A stretch of DNA of 64,000 nucleotides from Ensifer sp. IC4062 (GTDB taxonomy: Bacteria; Pseudomonadota; Alphaproteobacteria; Rhizobiales; Rhizobiaceae). The stretch lies in assembly GCF_020193575.1 (NCBI RefSeq), contig NZ_JADYVD010000036.1, positions 21,922-85,921 of the forward strand. The letters are read 5' to 3'. A program made the translations under genes and the position numbers. The notes under the pieces were generated by a model. That model was not told the DNA's origin. It did not search any database and saw only the letters and a program-made list of their open reading frames with translations. Positions 36,278-45,726 of this stretch are shown piece after piece. The number at the start of each line of letters is the position of its first letter. Position 1 is the stretch's first letter.

Positions 36278-38584
36278 TCAGACCGGATGGCTTGCTTCTA
36301 CGACCGCAAGAGCGGCCATGTTGACCACACCGCGCGATGTGACCGACGGCGAGAGAATGTGCGCGGGCAGTGCGGAGCCCAGGAGGATTGGCCCGACATG
36401 CAGGCTGTCCGTCATAGTCTTAACCACACCGAGTGTGATGTTGGCTGCGTCCAGATTGGGGAATACGAGCAGGTTCGCCTCGCCATTCAAGGCGCTGTCC
36501 GGCATCACGCGCTGGCGCAGGATCTCGGAGATCGCCGAGTCGCCGTGCATTTCGCCATCGACCTCGAGGTCGGGTGCGAGCTCACGCACGAGGTGCAGCG
36601 CCGCGCGCATTTTCGAAGCGCTTTCGGAGTCCCGCGAGCCAAAATTCGAATGCGACACGAGTGCCGCACGCGGAGTAATGCCGAAGCGGCGGATTTCTCC
36701 GGCCGCCATCACGGTCGTCTGCGCAATCTCCTCGGCGCTCGGATTGTAGCTGACATAGGTGTCGGTGAAGAAGGTTGCTCCGCGCTGCGAGATGAGCAGG
36801 CTCAGCGCAGAGAAATCGAGAACGCCCGCCCGCTTGCCGATGATCTGCGAAACATCGCGCAGGTGTTTGCTGTAGCGTCCTTCCACGCCGCAGATCAGCG
36901 CATCCGCTTCGCCGCGCTTGACCGCGAGAGCGCCGATCACCGTCGTGTTCGTGCGCACGATGGTGCGGGCCGCTTCCGGGATGACGCCGCGGCGGCCGAC
37001 GAGTGCAAAATAGTCGTCGACGTAGTCGCGGTAGCGCGGGTCACCTTCAGGATTCACGACTTCGAAGTCGACATCCGGGCGGATCCGCAGGCCGTAGCGC
37101 CGCAGACGCGTCTCGATAATCTGAGGGCGGCCGATCAGGATGGGACTGGCGGTGCCTTCCTCGAGCAGCACCTGCGCGGCGCGCAGCACCCGTTCGTCTT
37201 CTCCCTCGGCAAAGATGACGCGGTTCTTCGCGGCGTTCTTGGCGGCCGCGAAGACCGGCTTCATGATGAAGCCGGACCGGAAGACGAAGCGGTTCAATTT
37301 ATCAAGATAGGCGTCGAAATCCTGAATGGGGCGGCTCGCGACGCCGCTTTCGGCCGCTGCTTTCGCTACGGCCGGAGCGATACGGAGGATCAGCCGCTGG
37401 TCGAACGGCGAGGGGATGAGGTAGTCTGGCCCGAAGATTGGCGTTTCGCCCGAATAGGCGCGTGCGGCGACATCCGAAGGCTCCTCGCGCGCAAGTCCGG
37501 CAATTGCCCGCACCGCGGCCATCTTCATTTCTTCATTGATTGTCCGCGCACCACAATCGAGAGCGCCACGGAAGATGTGCGGGAAACAGAGAACGTTGTT
37601 GACCTGGTTCGGGAAATCGGATCGTCCCGTACAGATCATGGCGTCCGGGCGCGCCGCACGGGCGAGTTCCGGCATGATTTCAGGGGTGGGGTTGGCGAGC
37701 GCCATGATCAGCGGTTTCTCGGCCATCTGCACAAGCAGTTCGGGCTTGAGGACGCCGGCGGCCGAGAGACCGAGGAAGACGTCGGCGCCGCCAATGCTGT
37801 CGGCCAACACGCGGTTGTCGCTATCCTGCGCATAGACGGCCTTCCATTCGTCCATCAACGCTTCGCGTCCCTTGTAAACGAGACCCTCGATATCGTGGAC
37901 CCAGATGTTTTCGCGCTTGGCGCCTAGCGTGACGAGCAGATTGAGGCAGGCAAGAGCGGCAGCGCCCGCGCCCGAGGCGACGATCTTTGCTTCGGCAATA
38001 TCCTTGCCGGCGAGTTCGAGACCGTTCAGAACGGCGGCAGCAACGATGATAGCGGTTCCGTGCTGATCGTCATGGAAGACCGGTATCTCCATCTTTTCGC
38101 GCAGGCGCCGCTCCACCTCAAAGCATTCCGGCGCCTTGATGTCCTCGAGATTGACACCGCCGAAGGTCGGCTCCAATGCCGACACGACATCGACCATACG
38201 GTCGACGGTGGGCGCGTCGATCTCGATGTCGAAAACGTCGATGCCGGCGAATTTCTTGAAGAGCACGGCCTTGCCTTCCATAACCGGCTTGGAGGCGAGT
38301 GGACCGATGTTGCCGAGGCCGAGAACAGCGGTGCCGTTGGAGATTACCGCGACCAGATTGGCGCGCGCGGTGAAATCAGCGGCGGCTTCGGGATTGTCCT
38401 TGATGGCGATACAGGGCGCGGCGACGCCGGGCGAATAGGCGAGCGCCAGATCGCGCTGGTTGCCGAGCGGCTTGGTCGGCTGGATCTCAAGCTTGCCCGG
38501 GCGCGGGTAGCGATGGAAGAAAAGTGCCTGCTGGTCGATGTCCCCGCTTGCCGGAACCTGTTTCACTTTGTCGCCCGTATTCAT
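36278..38584 (-). CDS. dme: Malic enzyme with C-terminal phosphotransacetylase-like domain
   Basis: A 768-residue enzyme decarboxylating malate to pyruvate. Residues ~1-430 hold the malic enzyme domains ([33 protein letters not shown], and the nucleotide fold [17 protein letters not shown]). Residues ~440-768 resemble phosphotransacetylase ([41 protein letters not shown]), probably regulatory. S. meliloti has two such enzymes, NAD-dependent dme and NADP-dependent tme; length and sequence recall Dme, which nodule bacteroids need for nitrogen fixation, but cofactor choice is not proven here. The ATG at 38584 ([14 protein letters not shown]) follows a GAGG; longer frames lack support. Confidence 0.9.
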   Translation of the reverse strand: MNTGDKVKQVPASGDIDQQALFFHRYPRPGKLEIQPTKPLGNQRDLALAYSPGVAAPCIAIKDNPEAAADFTARANLVAVISNGTAVLGLGNIGPLASKPVMEGKAVLFKKFAGIDVFDIEIDAPTVDRMVDVVSALEPTFGGVNLEDIKAPECFEVERRLREKMEIPVFHDDQHGTAIIVAAAVLNGLELAGKDIAEAKIVASGAGAAALACLNLLVTLGAKRENIWVHDIEGLVYKGREALMDEWKAVYAQDSDNRVLADSIGGADVFLGLSAAGVLKPELLVQMAEKPLIMALANPTPEIMPELARAARPDAMICTGRSDFPNQVNNVLCFPHIFRGALDCGARTINEEMKMAAVRAIAGLAREEPSDVAARAYSGETPIFGPDYLIPSPFDQRLILRIAPAVAKAAAESGVASRPIQDFDAYLDKLNRFVFRSGFIMKPVFAAAKNAAKNRVIFAEGEDERVLRAAQVLLEEGTASPILIGRPQIIETRLRRYGLRIRPDVDFEVVNPEGDPRYRDYVDDYFALVGRRGVIPEAARTIVRTNTTVIGALAVKRGEADALICGVEGRYSKHLRDVSQIIGKRAGVLDFSALSLLISQRGATFFTDTYVSYNPSAEEIAQTTVMAAGEIRRFGITPRAALVSHSNFGSRDSESASKMRAALHLVRELAPDLEVDGEMHGDSAISEILRQRVMPDSALNGEANLLVFPNLDAANITLGVVKTMTDSLHVGPILLGSALPAHILSPSVTSRGVVNMAALAVVEASHPV

Positions 38585-38760
38585 GCCTTGCATTCCTCGT
38601 TCTTGATCGGGGCCTTTTGGCATGAATTGCGGGCGGCGTACAGTTATGCTCTGGCTCATTTCCGACGCGTGGTTTGTCGCACGCGAATGCCGTGTCATCT
38701 TCCTGAAACACGAGTCTGGTTTTGACGAGCATCAAAAGGCTCAACCAAGACGAGGCTGGC

Positions 38761-39606
38761 ATGACCGCGGCATCGGTATCCCAACAGAACCCGGTTCGGA
38801 AACTGCGGACGCTCTTCATTTCCGACGTCCACTTGGGCTCCAAGGCGGCCAAGACCGACTACCTGCTCGACTTCCTGCGCCATCACGAGGCGGAAACCAT
38901 CATCCTCGTCGGCGACATCGTTGACGGCTGGCGCCTGAAGCGCAGCTGGTACTGGCCGCAACCGTGCAACGACGTGGTTCAAAAGCTGTTGCGCAAGGCC
39001 CGGAAAGGCTCCCGCATCATCTACATTCCGGGCAACCACGACGAGTTCATGCGGGATTTCCCGGGCGTGCATTTCGGCGGCATAGAGGTGGCCCAGCGCC
39101 ACATGCACAAAGCCGCGGACGGACGCAACTATCTCGTCCTGCATGGCGACGAATTCGACGTCGTGGTGCGCAATGCGCGCGTGCTCGCCTATCTCGGCGA
39201 CTGGGCCTACGACATGGCGATCGCTATCAATATCGGACTGGCGGCGATCCGCCGCCGTCTCGGCATGCCCTATTGGTCGTTCTCCTCCTGGGCAAAGCTG
39301 CAGGTCAAGCACGCGGTGAATTTCATCGGCGAGTTCCAGAAGGTCGTCGCCGAGGAGGCCCGCCGTCACGACGCACAGGGCGTCATTTGCGGCCATATTC
39401 ATCACGCGGTGATCGAGGACATCGGCGATGTCCGCTACATCAATACTGGCGACTGGGTCGAAAGCTGCACCGCGATTGCGGAGCATTACGACGGCCGGAT
39501 GGAGCTTATCACCTGGCACCGGATGCGCGGCGGCATGGTTGAGGTGGAAACCTCGGACGAGGCTGAGAAAATGCTGGCCCGTGTCCTTGCGCCACAAGCC
39601 GCCTGA
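38761..39606 (+). CDS. LpxH-like metallophosphoesterase
   Basis: A 281-residue calcineurin-fold phosphoesterase. The metal-binding motifs occur in order: FISDVHLGS, VGDIVDGW, PGNHDEF, LHGDEFD and CGHIHHA, ending with INTGDWVE. It belongs with UDP-2,3-diacylglucosamine hydrolase-like proteins, but many alphaproteobacteria use LpxI for that lipid A step, so the substrate is uncertain. The ATG at 38761 has GAGG five bases upstream; a TTG at 38722 extends the frame. It diverges from dme and is followed by an MFS gene 130 bases later. Confidence 0.85.
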   Translation: MTAASVSQQNPVRKLRTLFISDVHLGSKAAKTDYLLDFLRHHEAETIILVGDIVDGWRLKRSWYWPQPCNDVVQKLLRKARKGSRIIYIPGNHDEFMRDFPGVHFGGIEVAQRHMHKAADGRNYLVLHGDEFDVVVRNARVLAYLGDWAYDMAIAINIGLAAIRRRLGMPYWSFSSWAKLQVKHAVNFIGEFQKVVAEEARRHDAQGVICGHIHHAVIEDIGDVRYINTGDWVESCTAIAEHYDGRMELITWHRMRGGMVEVETSDEAEKMLARVLAPQAA

Positions 39607-39736
39607 TCCAGCGGGCGCAAGACGGTCAGGCGTTTTCCCGCGCTGCGTTCAGAGAACTGCCTGTGGCGAAAACTAGCTTATGGTGGGGTGCGGCGCGGTT
39701 GTGCTAGAGGTTGGCCTACAGCCACCAGGTCACTCC

Positions 39737-40957
39737 ATGATTCCCTCATCCGCGCCCTCGAATGTGGGGCCTCCGCCGCGTCGTTTCGCGCTCCGCATAG
39801 CGCTGCTCTTTTGTGCGCCGTTGATCGTCAACGGCTTCGCCATGCCGTATTTTCCGGTTTGGCTCAGTACGCTTTCGATGACCGATTTCGAGATCGGTGT
39901 CGTTCTCGCCGTCCCAATGTTCATTCGCGTCATTACTGCGCCGCTCGCCGGTGTGCTTGCGGATCGGATCGGCGAGCGGGTGATCGTGCTGATCTGGTCG
40001 GCCGTGCTCTCCCTCGCGACGGCCTTCATCCTTTTCTACGCGCAGAGCTTCTGGCCGGTGCTCCTCATTTACGCGCTGCAATCGGCGGTCTATTCGCCCT
40101 ATGTGCCGATCGTCGAGGCGATCGCGCTCTCGGGCGTGAGGCGCTGGGGCTTCGACTATGCTCATATGCGCGTCTGGGGATCCGTGGCCTTCATCGGTGC
40201 GACCATGCTGGGCGGCTGGATGATCGGCAGATTTGGCGGTCCCATGGTGTTGCCGGCGATGGCCGTGGGCTTCGGGCTGATGATCCTTATGGCCTTGGCT
40301 GCCCCACGCGTCGGCCGACCGCGCCGCCCTTCGCCGATCACCGCGCTGACCGAGCCGCCGCCGAAATCGCTGCGCCAGACAGACCTGCAGTTGCTGCTGA
40401 TCGGCGTCACGCTGGTCAACAGCAGCCATGCCATGCTCTTCGCCTTCTCGGCCATCTATTGGCAGCACATCGGCTACAGCGGCACGCAGATCGGAGCTCT
40501 CTGGAGCGCCGGCGTGGCAGCAGAGGTGCTGATGTTCATTTTTGCGAAGGCCGTCATCCGGCGCTTCAGCGTGTGGGCGATGATCTTCTCAGGCTGCGGC
40601 CTTGCCGTCGTGCGCTGGCTGATATTTCCGATGGATCTCGGCTTCTCCGGCTATTTCGTCCTGCAGTGCTTCCACGCCTTCACCTATGCGATCATGCACA
40701 CGGGCATGCAGCACAAGCTGGTGGAAAGGGTTGCTGAAGAGCAAGAGGCTTCGGCACAGGGCCTTTACTTCTTCTACACCGGTTTCTTCACCGCGATTTT
40801 CACGTTCCTTTCGGGCTATTTCTACGCATGGTTCGGAGTCAACGGTTTCTATTCGATGTCGGCCGTCGCCTTCATCGGCTGCAGTTTCGCCTTCGCGGGC
40901 TGGTATCTTCAGCCCCAGAGGCTGGCCTCGGGCGGGAAGACGAGGGAGGCGTCGTAG
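39737..40957 (+). CDS. MFS transporter, 3-phenylpropionate-permease-like (MFS_1-like)
   Basis: A 406-residue membrane protein with about twelve helices. NGFAMPYFPVWLSTLSMTDFEIGVVLA and the loop ADRIGERV mark the N-terminal half; SGTQIGALWSAGVAAEVLMF and TGMQHKLVERVAEEQEASAQGLY mark the C-terminal half. This pattern fits the HcaT-like subgroup, whose substrates are mostly unknown. The ATG at 39737 has AGG seven bases upstream. Its 3' end overlaps the convergent dgcA-like gene by 49 bases. Confidence 0.84.
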   Translation: MIPSSAPSNVGPPPRRFALRIALLFCAPLIVNGFAMPYFPVWLSTLSMTDFEIGVVLAVPMFIRVITAPLAGVLADRIGERVIVLIWSAVLSLATAFILFYAQSFWPVLLIYALQSAVYSPYVPIVEAIALSGVRRWGFDYAHMRVWGSVAFIGATMLGGWMIGRFGGPMVLPAMAVGFGLMILMALAAPRVGRPRRPSPITALTEPPPKSLRQTDLQLLLIGVTLVNSSHAMLFAFSAIYWQHIGYSGTQIGALWSAGVAAEVLMFIFAKAVIRRFSVWAMIFSGCGLAVVRWLIFPMDLGFSGYFVLQCFHAFTYAIMHTGMQHKLVERVAEEQEASAQGLYFFYTGFFTAIFTFLSGYFYAWFGVNGFYSMSAVAFIGCSFAFAGWYLQPQRLASGGKTREAS

Positions 40958-41892
40958 CGCAGGCCCGGCGTGCGGTCTTCGGCAAGCAGGAGCGGGCCGT
41001 CGAGATCGACGAAATCGACGCCTTGGGCGACGAGCATCGCCGGCGCCATGGCAAGCGAACTTCCGACCATGCAGCCTACCATAATCTTAAGCCCCAGCTC
41101 CTCGGCTGCGGCGCGCATGCGAAGCGCCTCGGTCAGTCCGCCGGTCTTGTCGAGCTTGATGTTGACCGCATCGTAGCGTCCGACCAATTCCTCGAGATCG
41201 TTTGTTCCGTGCACGCTTTCGTCGGCGCAGACCGGAACCGGGCGCGCGATCGACGCGAGCACTTGGTCCCGTCCTGCCGGCAATGGCTGCTCGATGAGAG
41301 CGATGCCGTTTTCCGCGCAGGTCGCGAAGTGGGCAGCAAGATTCTCCTCAGTCCAGCCTTCGTTCGCGTCCAGGATGATGTTGCTTTCCGGCGCCCCCTG
41401 GCGCACGGCGCGAATGCGCGCTGTGTCGTCGGACGTGCCGACCTTCACCTTCAAGAGCGCGCGATGGGAATATTTTTGTGCCTGCTTCATCATCTCCTCC
41501 GGTTCGCCAAGGGAGAGAGTATAGGCGGTCGTCAGAGGGCCGGGAACGGCGATGCCGGCCAGTTCATGGACGCGCTTGCCGCTTTGCTTCGCCTCTAGGT
41601 CCCAAAGGGCGCAGTCGACCGCATTGCGGGCGGCGCCGGGCGGCATCGCCTTCTGCAGATCAGAGCGCATCAAGCCGGCTTCCATCGACAAGCGCACAGC
41701 CTCGATCGAAGCCAGGACCGACTCGAGCGATTCGCCGTAGCGGGCGTAGGGTACGCATTCTCCCCAGCCGGTCAGCCGGCCGTCGCAGATCTGACAGCTG
41801 ACGACGCTAGCGGTCGTCTTCGAACCGCGGGAAATCGTAAAGGCGCCGGCGATCGGAAAGTGTTGGACGGTTGCAGTGAGGGAAAGTGGCAT
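40909..41892 (-). CDS. dgcA: Enolase-superfamily dipeptide epimerase / N-acetyl-D-glutamate racemase DgcA-like
   Basis: A 327-residue enolase-superfamily enzyme. The N-terminal cap is followed by the barrel: the catalytic lysine in LLKVKVGTS, metal ligands in ILDANEGW (Asp), IEQPLP (Glu) and CADESVHG (Asp), and the second catalytic lysine in INIKLDKTGG. This is the L-Ala-D/L-Glu epimerase pattern; in Rhizobiales such proteins are annotated DgcA, an N-acetyl-D-glutamate racemase, which is my preferred name. The usual partner dgcN is not seen next to it. The ATG at 41892 has GGAG eight bases upstream. Its 3' end overlaps the convergent MFS gene by 49 bases. Confidence 0.82.
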   Translation of the reverse strand: MPLSLTATVQHFPIAGAFTISRGSKTTASVVSCQICDGRLTGWGECVPYARYGESLESVLASIEAVRLSMEAGLMRSDLQKAMPPGAARNAVDCALWDLEAKQSGKRVHELAGIAVPGPLTTAYTLSLGEPEEMMKQAQKYSHRALLKVKVGTSDDTARIRAVRQGAPESNIILDANEGWTEENLAAHFATCAENGIALIEQPLPAGRDQVLASIARPVPVCADESVHGTNDLEELVGRYDAVNIKLDKTGGLTEALRMRAAAEELGLKIMVGCMVGSSLAMAPAMLVAQGVDFVDLDGPLLLAEDRTPGLRYDASLVFPPEASLWG

Positions 41893-41974
41893 TGGATCTT
41901 CTCCGCCAGGTTGATGGGAAACATCTCAGCCATCACCCGCCATGACGTTCTACGCTTTCTTTTGGAACTCTTTT

Positions 41975-42075
41975 AAGCAGTGTAGCTTTTCAGTCGCACA
42001 AAAAGCGCTTTACGGCTTTGAATTTCTGTATGATTTGGTCCTTAAATCGAATCTGGTTTAAGGAATTATGCAAGG
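41975..42075. repeat. Rhizobial intergenic palindromic repeat, copy 2 (before mlaE)
   Basis: AGTGTAGCTTTTCAGTCGC, GCGCTTTACGGCTTTGAATTTCTG, then TCCTTAAA (42039-42046) / TTTAAGGA (42057-42064) and ATTATGCA follow the same order as the copies near 12720, 60425 and 60790. It ends about 25 bases before the mlaE start, so it is probably in the mRNA leader or promoter. Confidence 0.6.
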
Positions 42076-42099
42076 GCCAACCGGGAAGACCAAGATCAC

Positions 42100-43254
42100 G
42101 TGACGCATTCCCAATCCCAGATCGTCGCAGATGTTACGCTCGAGGAGCGTACTGGCCCACAAGGCCGACGCTATGTCTTCAGCGGCAATTGGCGACATGA
42201 GACAGCCGAGGCGATGGCCGCGAAGCTGAAGAAGCTTGGCCGCCCTTCGGGGGGACGGCACGAGTTCGATTTTTCCGGCGTCACGGCTATGGATACTGCG
42301 GGGGCGTGGATCATCCGCCGCTTCATGAACGGTATCGGCGGCGAGGCGGGTGCGGAAGTGTATTTCGCGAGTGGCGGCCAGCGTTATGTCGAACTTGTAC
42401 AGGCGCTTCCGGAAAAATTGCGCCCGCCGGAACGCGACACTAAGAGGCCTCCGCTTTTCCAGCGGCTGTTTGCGCCGATCGGCGAGCTTACCGTGTCCAT
42501 ATGGACCGACACGGTCGCCGCGATGTTCATTCTTGGCTCGGCCGTGCGCGGCGCCCAATTGAAGCTTGGGCGCCACGCGGGCGTTTCGCCCGCCGCGATT
42601 GTGCACCAGATCGACCGTATGGGCGTCATGGCGGTGCCGATCATCACGCTCATGTCGTTCCTGATCGGCGCCATCATCGCGCAGCAGGGAGCCTTCCAGC
42701 TCAGATCGTTCGGTGCCGAGATCTTCGTGGTCGATCTCGTCGGCATTCTGCAGTTGCGCGAAATCGGCGTGTTGCTCACCGCGATCATGATTGCCGGCCG
42801 ATCCGGCAGCGCGATCACCGCCGAAATCGGTTCTATGAAGATGCGCGAAGAGGTGGACGCGCTGAAGGTCATGGGCCTGAGCCCCGTCGGCGTTCTCGTC
42901 TTTCCGCGCCTCGTGGCGCTGACGATCGCGCTGCCGCTCCTGACGATCATCGCGAACTTCGCGGCGTTGTTCGGTGCGGCTCTCGTTGCGTGGAGCTACT
43001 CGGGCATCACGATCCCGACCTTCCTGTCGCGACTGCAGGAAGCCGTCGACTTCTCGTCCGTCGCGGCGGGCATGATCAAAGCGCCATTCATGGCGCTGAT
43101 CATCGGAGTCGTTGCCGCGGTCGAGGGGCTCAAGGTCGGCGGCAGCGCCGAGTCACTCGGACGTCGTGTGACGTCGTCGGTCGTCAAATCGATCTTCGTC
43201 GTGATCCTTATCGACGGATTGTTCGCCATGTTCTATGCGGCGATCGACTTCTGA
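42100..43254 (+). CDS. mlaE: Mla-type ABC permease with N-terminal STAS domain
   Basis: A 384-residue permease of the lipid transporter that maintains outer-membrane asymmetry. Residues ~15-110 are a STAS-like domain (HEFDFSGVTAMDTAGAWIIRRF), the role played by separate MlaB in E. coli. Residues ~130-384 are the MlaE permease (MGVMAVPIITLMSFLIGAIIAQQGAFQLRSFGAE, EIGVLLTAIMIAGRSGSAITAEIGSMKMREEVDAL). The start is GTG at 42100; GGGAAG lies 11 bases upstream and no better in-frame start exists. It is followed 12 bases later by mlaF. Confidence 0.92.
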   Translation: MTHSQSQIVADVTLEERTGPQGRRYVFSGNWRHETAEAMAAKLKKLGRPSGGRHEFDFSGVTAMDTAGAWIIRRFMNGIGGEAGAEVYFASGGQRYVELVQALPEKLRPPERDTKRPPLFQRLFAPIGELTVSIWTDTVAAMFILGSAVRGAQLKLGRHAGVSPAAIVHQIDRMGVMAVPIITLMSFLIGAIIAQQGAFQLRSFGAEIFVVDLVGILQLREIGVLLTAIMIAGRSGSAITAEIGSMKMREEVDALKVMGLSPVGVLVFPRLVALTIALPLLTIIANFAALFGAALVAWSYSGITIPTFLSRLQEAVDFSSVAAGMIKAPFMALIIGVVAAVEGLKVGGSAESLGRRVTSSVVKSIFVVILIDGLFAMFYAAIDF

Positions 43255-43266
43255 GGCGGACGGAAC

Positions 43267-44079
43267 ATGGTTCAGGCAGTCATGGAAAAGCAACAGGATA
43301 ACGCGGCGGAACGCCGCGAAGCCGTGCTTTCCGTTCGCGATCTTACGGTCGGGTTCGGCGACAACATTGTTCTCGACAAGCTCAATCTCGACGTGCTGCG
43401 CGGCGAGATTCTGGGCTTCGTCGGTGCGTCCGGTACCGGCAAGTCGGTGCTGATGCGCACAGTGCTGAGGCTCCTGCCGAAGCGTTCCGGCACGATCGAG
43501 ATCCTTGGTGCCGAATACGACAAGATGAGTGATGTCGATCGAATGGCACTCGACATGCGACTCGGCGTTCTTTTCCAGCATGGCGCGCTCTTTTCCGCCT
43601 TGACTGTGCGTGAGAATATCCAGGTCCCTATGCGCGAATATCTCGACCTGCCGCAGGACCTGATGGACGAGCTTGCACGGCTCAAGGTCGAATTGGTAGG
43701 GCTCGCGCCGGAGGCCGCGGATAAGTATCCCTCCGAGCTGTCAGGCGGTATGATAAAGCGCGCCGCACTTGCGCGCGCTCTCGCGCTCGATCCGGATCTC
43801 GTCTTTCTCGACGAGCCGACCTCGGGTCTCGATCCGATCGGTGCTGCGGAGTTCGACGAGTTGATCGCCAAGTTGCGCGACACGCTTGGATTGACCGTGT
43901 ATATGGTGACTCACGATTTGGACAGCCTGTTCTCGGTCTGCGACCGGATTGCGGTTCTCGGAAAGAAGCGCGTTCTGGTTTCCGGCACGATCGAGGATAT
44001 GCTCGCCTGTGAAGAGCCATGGGTGAAGTCCTATTTCCGAGGAAAGCGGGCACGGTCGATCGTTCGCGAGCATGGCTGA
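43267..44079 (+). CDS. mlaF: Mla-type ABC transporter ATPase
   Basis: A 270-residue ABC ATPase. Walker A is GASGTGKS, the Q-loop is in LFQHGALF, the signature is LSGGMIKRAALARALA, Walker B is LVFLDEPTSGLDP, and the H-loop is VTHD. The LSGGM(I/R)KR signature is typical of MlaF. It powers lipid movement by MlaE with the MCE protein. The ATG at 43267 is used; an ATG five codons later is also possible. It lies 12 bases after mlaE, but 195 bases containing hairpins separate it from mlaD. Confidence 0.93.
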   Translation: MVQAVMEKQQDNAAERREAVLSVRDLTVGFGDNIVLDKLNLDVLRGEILGFVGASGTGKSVLMRTVLRLLPKRSGTIEILGAEYDKMSDVDRMALDMRLGVLFQHGALFSALTVRENIQVPMREYLDLPQDLMDELARLKVELVGLAPEAADKYPSELSGGMIKRAALARALALDPDLVFLDEPTSGLDPIGAAEFDELIAKLRDTLGLTVYMVTHDLDSLFSVCDRIAVLGKKRVLVSGTIEDMLACEEPWVKSYFRGKRARSIVREHG

Positions 44080-44097
44080 TGCTCGCCGGCGCATGGT

Positions 44098-44124
44098 GAC
44101 AAGCTTCGGGCAAGCCCGCTTGTC
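44098..44124 (+). terminator. Hairpin after mlaF
   Basis: GACAAGC-ttc-GGGC-aa-GCCC-GCTTGTC: an 11-bp stem with a small internal bulge, 19 bases after the mlaF stop and without a T run. It may stabilise or partly terminate the mlaEF message. Confidence 0.45.
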
Positions 44125-44146
44125 GAAGCAGTGTGAATGAGCGGCT

Positions 44147-44249
44147 AGAGCATCCCGCTTTCAAGTGGACTCACTTAAAGCGGATAAGATGCTCTGGAAT
44201 CGAAGTGCTAGAGCGTCCTTTGTGCATTCACTTGAACGCACGGCGCTCT
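44147..44249. repeat. Pair of palindromic repeat elements inside the mla operon
   Basis: Element one: AGAGCATC-cc-GCTTT (44147-44161) with AAAGC...GATGCTCT (44177-44195). Element two: AGAGCG (44210-44215) with CGCTCT (44244-44249) and inner GTGC/GCAC. Both begin GCTAGAGC or GTGCTAGAGCG, a form common between rhizobial genes. They lie in the 195-base gap between mlaF and mlaD. Confidence 0.65.
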
Positions 44250-44274
44250 TGAAGTCGCGAAGGTGGTTGGAGCC

Positions 44275-45645
44275 ATGGAAACCAAAGCGAACTATGCCAT
44301 TGTCGGCTTCTTCACCGTGCTCGTCATCGCGGCCGCATTCGGATTCGTCTACTGGATGTCACAGTATGGGCGAAGCGGCCAAATGGTCGAGCTGATCGTC
44401 AATATCCCGGGCTCGGCCAATGGGCTTTCGGTCGGTTCCCCGGTGCGATTCAACGGCATCAACGTCGGCACCGTCCGCAACCTCGCGATTGACGCGAACG
44501 ATCCGCGCTTTTCGCTCGCCATTACTGAGGTTTCCGCCGACGCGCCCGTACTGAAATCCACCAGGGCGACCCTCGAGGTGCAGGGTTTGACCGGTGCCGC
44601 GTACATTGAACTCAGTGGCGGCAACAAGGGCGACGAGAACATCCTGAAAACCGCCCTTGAAAACGGAACGCAGGCGCGGATTCTCGCCGATCAGTCGAGC
44701 GTTACCAGCTTGCTGGCGACCGCGGACGCGATCCTCGACCGCGCAAACAGCGCTATTGGGGACATTCAGGGCTTCGTCACAGACGTACGCGGCCCGCTCA
44801 CCACGACGATCGGCAATGCCGAGCGCTTCTCCAAGTCGCTTGCGGACAATTCCGGCGCGATCGACGATTTCCTGAAGAGTGTCGGGGAACTCTCGACAAC
44901 GGTGAGCGCGGCATCCAAGAAGCTCGACACGACTCTTGCGGGCGCCGACGCGTTGATCAAATCGGTGGACCCGAAGAAAATCGATCGCATCGTCAGCAAT
45001 GTCGAGCAGGTGAGCAACGATCTCAAGAACGCGTCCGGCGGCGTTTCCGAGACGATCTCCGCTTTCCGGCGGACCGTGGAAACCTATCAAGAGGTAGGCA
45101 GGAACGCCCAGCAGACGCTGAAGCGGGTCGATACGCTGATCGCATCGGTCGATACCCAGAAGGTCGAACTGGTCGTCAACGATATCTCGGCCGCAAGCGC
45201 CGAAGCTCGCCGGACTGCCGCGCGGATATCGGAGTTCGCGGAGAAGATATCTGCGCGCCAGGAGGATATCGATCAGACGATTACCGATTTTACGCAGATG
45301 TCGAACAAGCTGAACGCAGCATCGAACCGGGTCGACGGCATTCTCGCGAAAATCGATGGCTTCCTGGGTGATGCCAACGCACCGTCGCTTTCCGCCCAGG
45401 CGCGTTCGACGCTCGAGGCGTTCCGCCGGATGGCCGACAACCTGAATGCGCAAATCGGTCCGATCGCTGAAAATCTCAGGCGCTTCTCGAATTCGGGCTT
45501 GCGCGACGTGGAGGCCCTGGTCACCGAGACGCGCCGTACGGTGCAGGGCCTGGAGAGCACGATTTCAAACTTCGATAGAAATCCGCAGAGGCTGCTTTTC
45601 GGGGGCGAAACGGTAAAGCAGTATGATGGCCGCGCGCGGCGGTGA
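44275..45645 (+). CDS. mlaD: MCE-domain lipid-binding protein (MlaD family)
   Basis: A 456-residue protein with one N-terminal membrane helix (YAIVGFFTVLVIAAAFGFVYWM), an MCE domain near 35-115 (GSANGLSVGSPVRFNGINVGTVRNL, VQGLTGAAYIELSGG) and a long helical C-terminus of about 330 residues with heptad-like repeats (KKLDTTLAGADALIKSVDPKK). This is much longer than E. coli MlaD (about 180) and closer to the tunnel-forming PqiB/LetB or rhizobial type; it may span part of the periplasm. The ATG at 44275 is chosen; a GTG four codons earlier is possible. Confidence 0.9.
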   Translation: METKANYAIVGFFTVLVIAAAFGFVYWMSQYGRSGQMVELIVNIPGSANGLSVGSPVRFNGINVGTVRNLAIDANDPRFSLAITEVSADAPVLKSTRATLEVQGLTGAAYIELSGGNKGDENILKTALENGTQARILADQSSVTSLLATADAILDRANSAIGDIQGFVTDVRGPLTTTIGNAERFSKSLADNSGAIDDFLKSVGELSTTVSAASKKLDTTLAGADALIKSVDPKKIDRIVSNVEQVSNDLKNASGGVSETISAFRRTVETYQEVGRNAQQTLKRVDTLIASVDTQKVELVVNDISAASAEARRTAARISEFAEKISARQEDIDQTITDFTQMSNKLNAASNRVDGILAKIDGFLGDANAPSLSAQARSTLEAFRRMADNLNAQIGPIAENLRRFSNSGLRDVEALVTETRRTVQGLESTISNFDRNPQRLLFGGETVKQYDGRARR

Positions 45646-45726
45646 TTCGCGTCGATCGAGTGTTGCAAACGGCATGCACCGACGGGTAGACCGGATTAAG
45701 CCGGAGTGGATGGGGATATTGGCAGT

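Noticed and set aside
36287..37927. A 546-codon frame opposite dme
   Set aside because: Same reason: a shadow of a real gene with strong domain evidence on the other strand.
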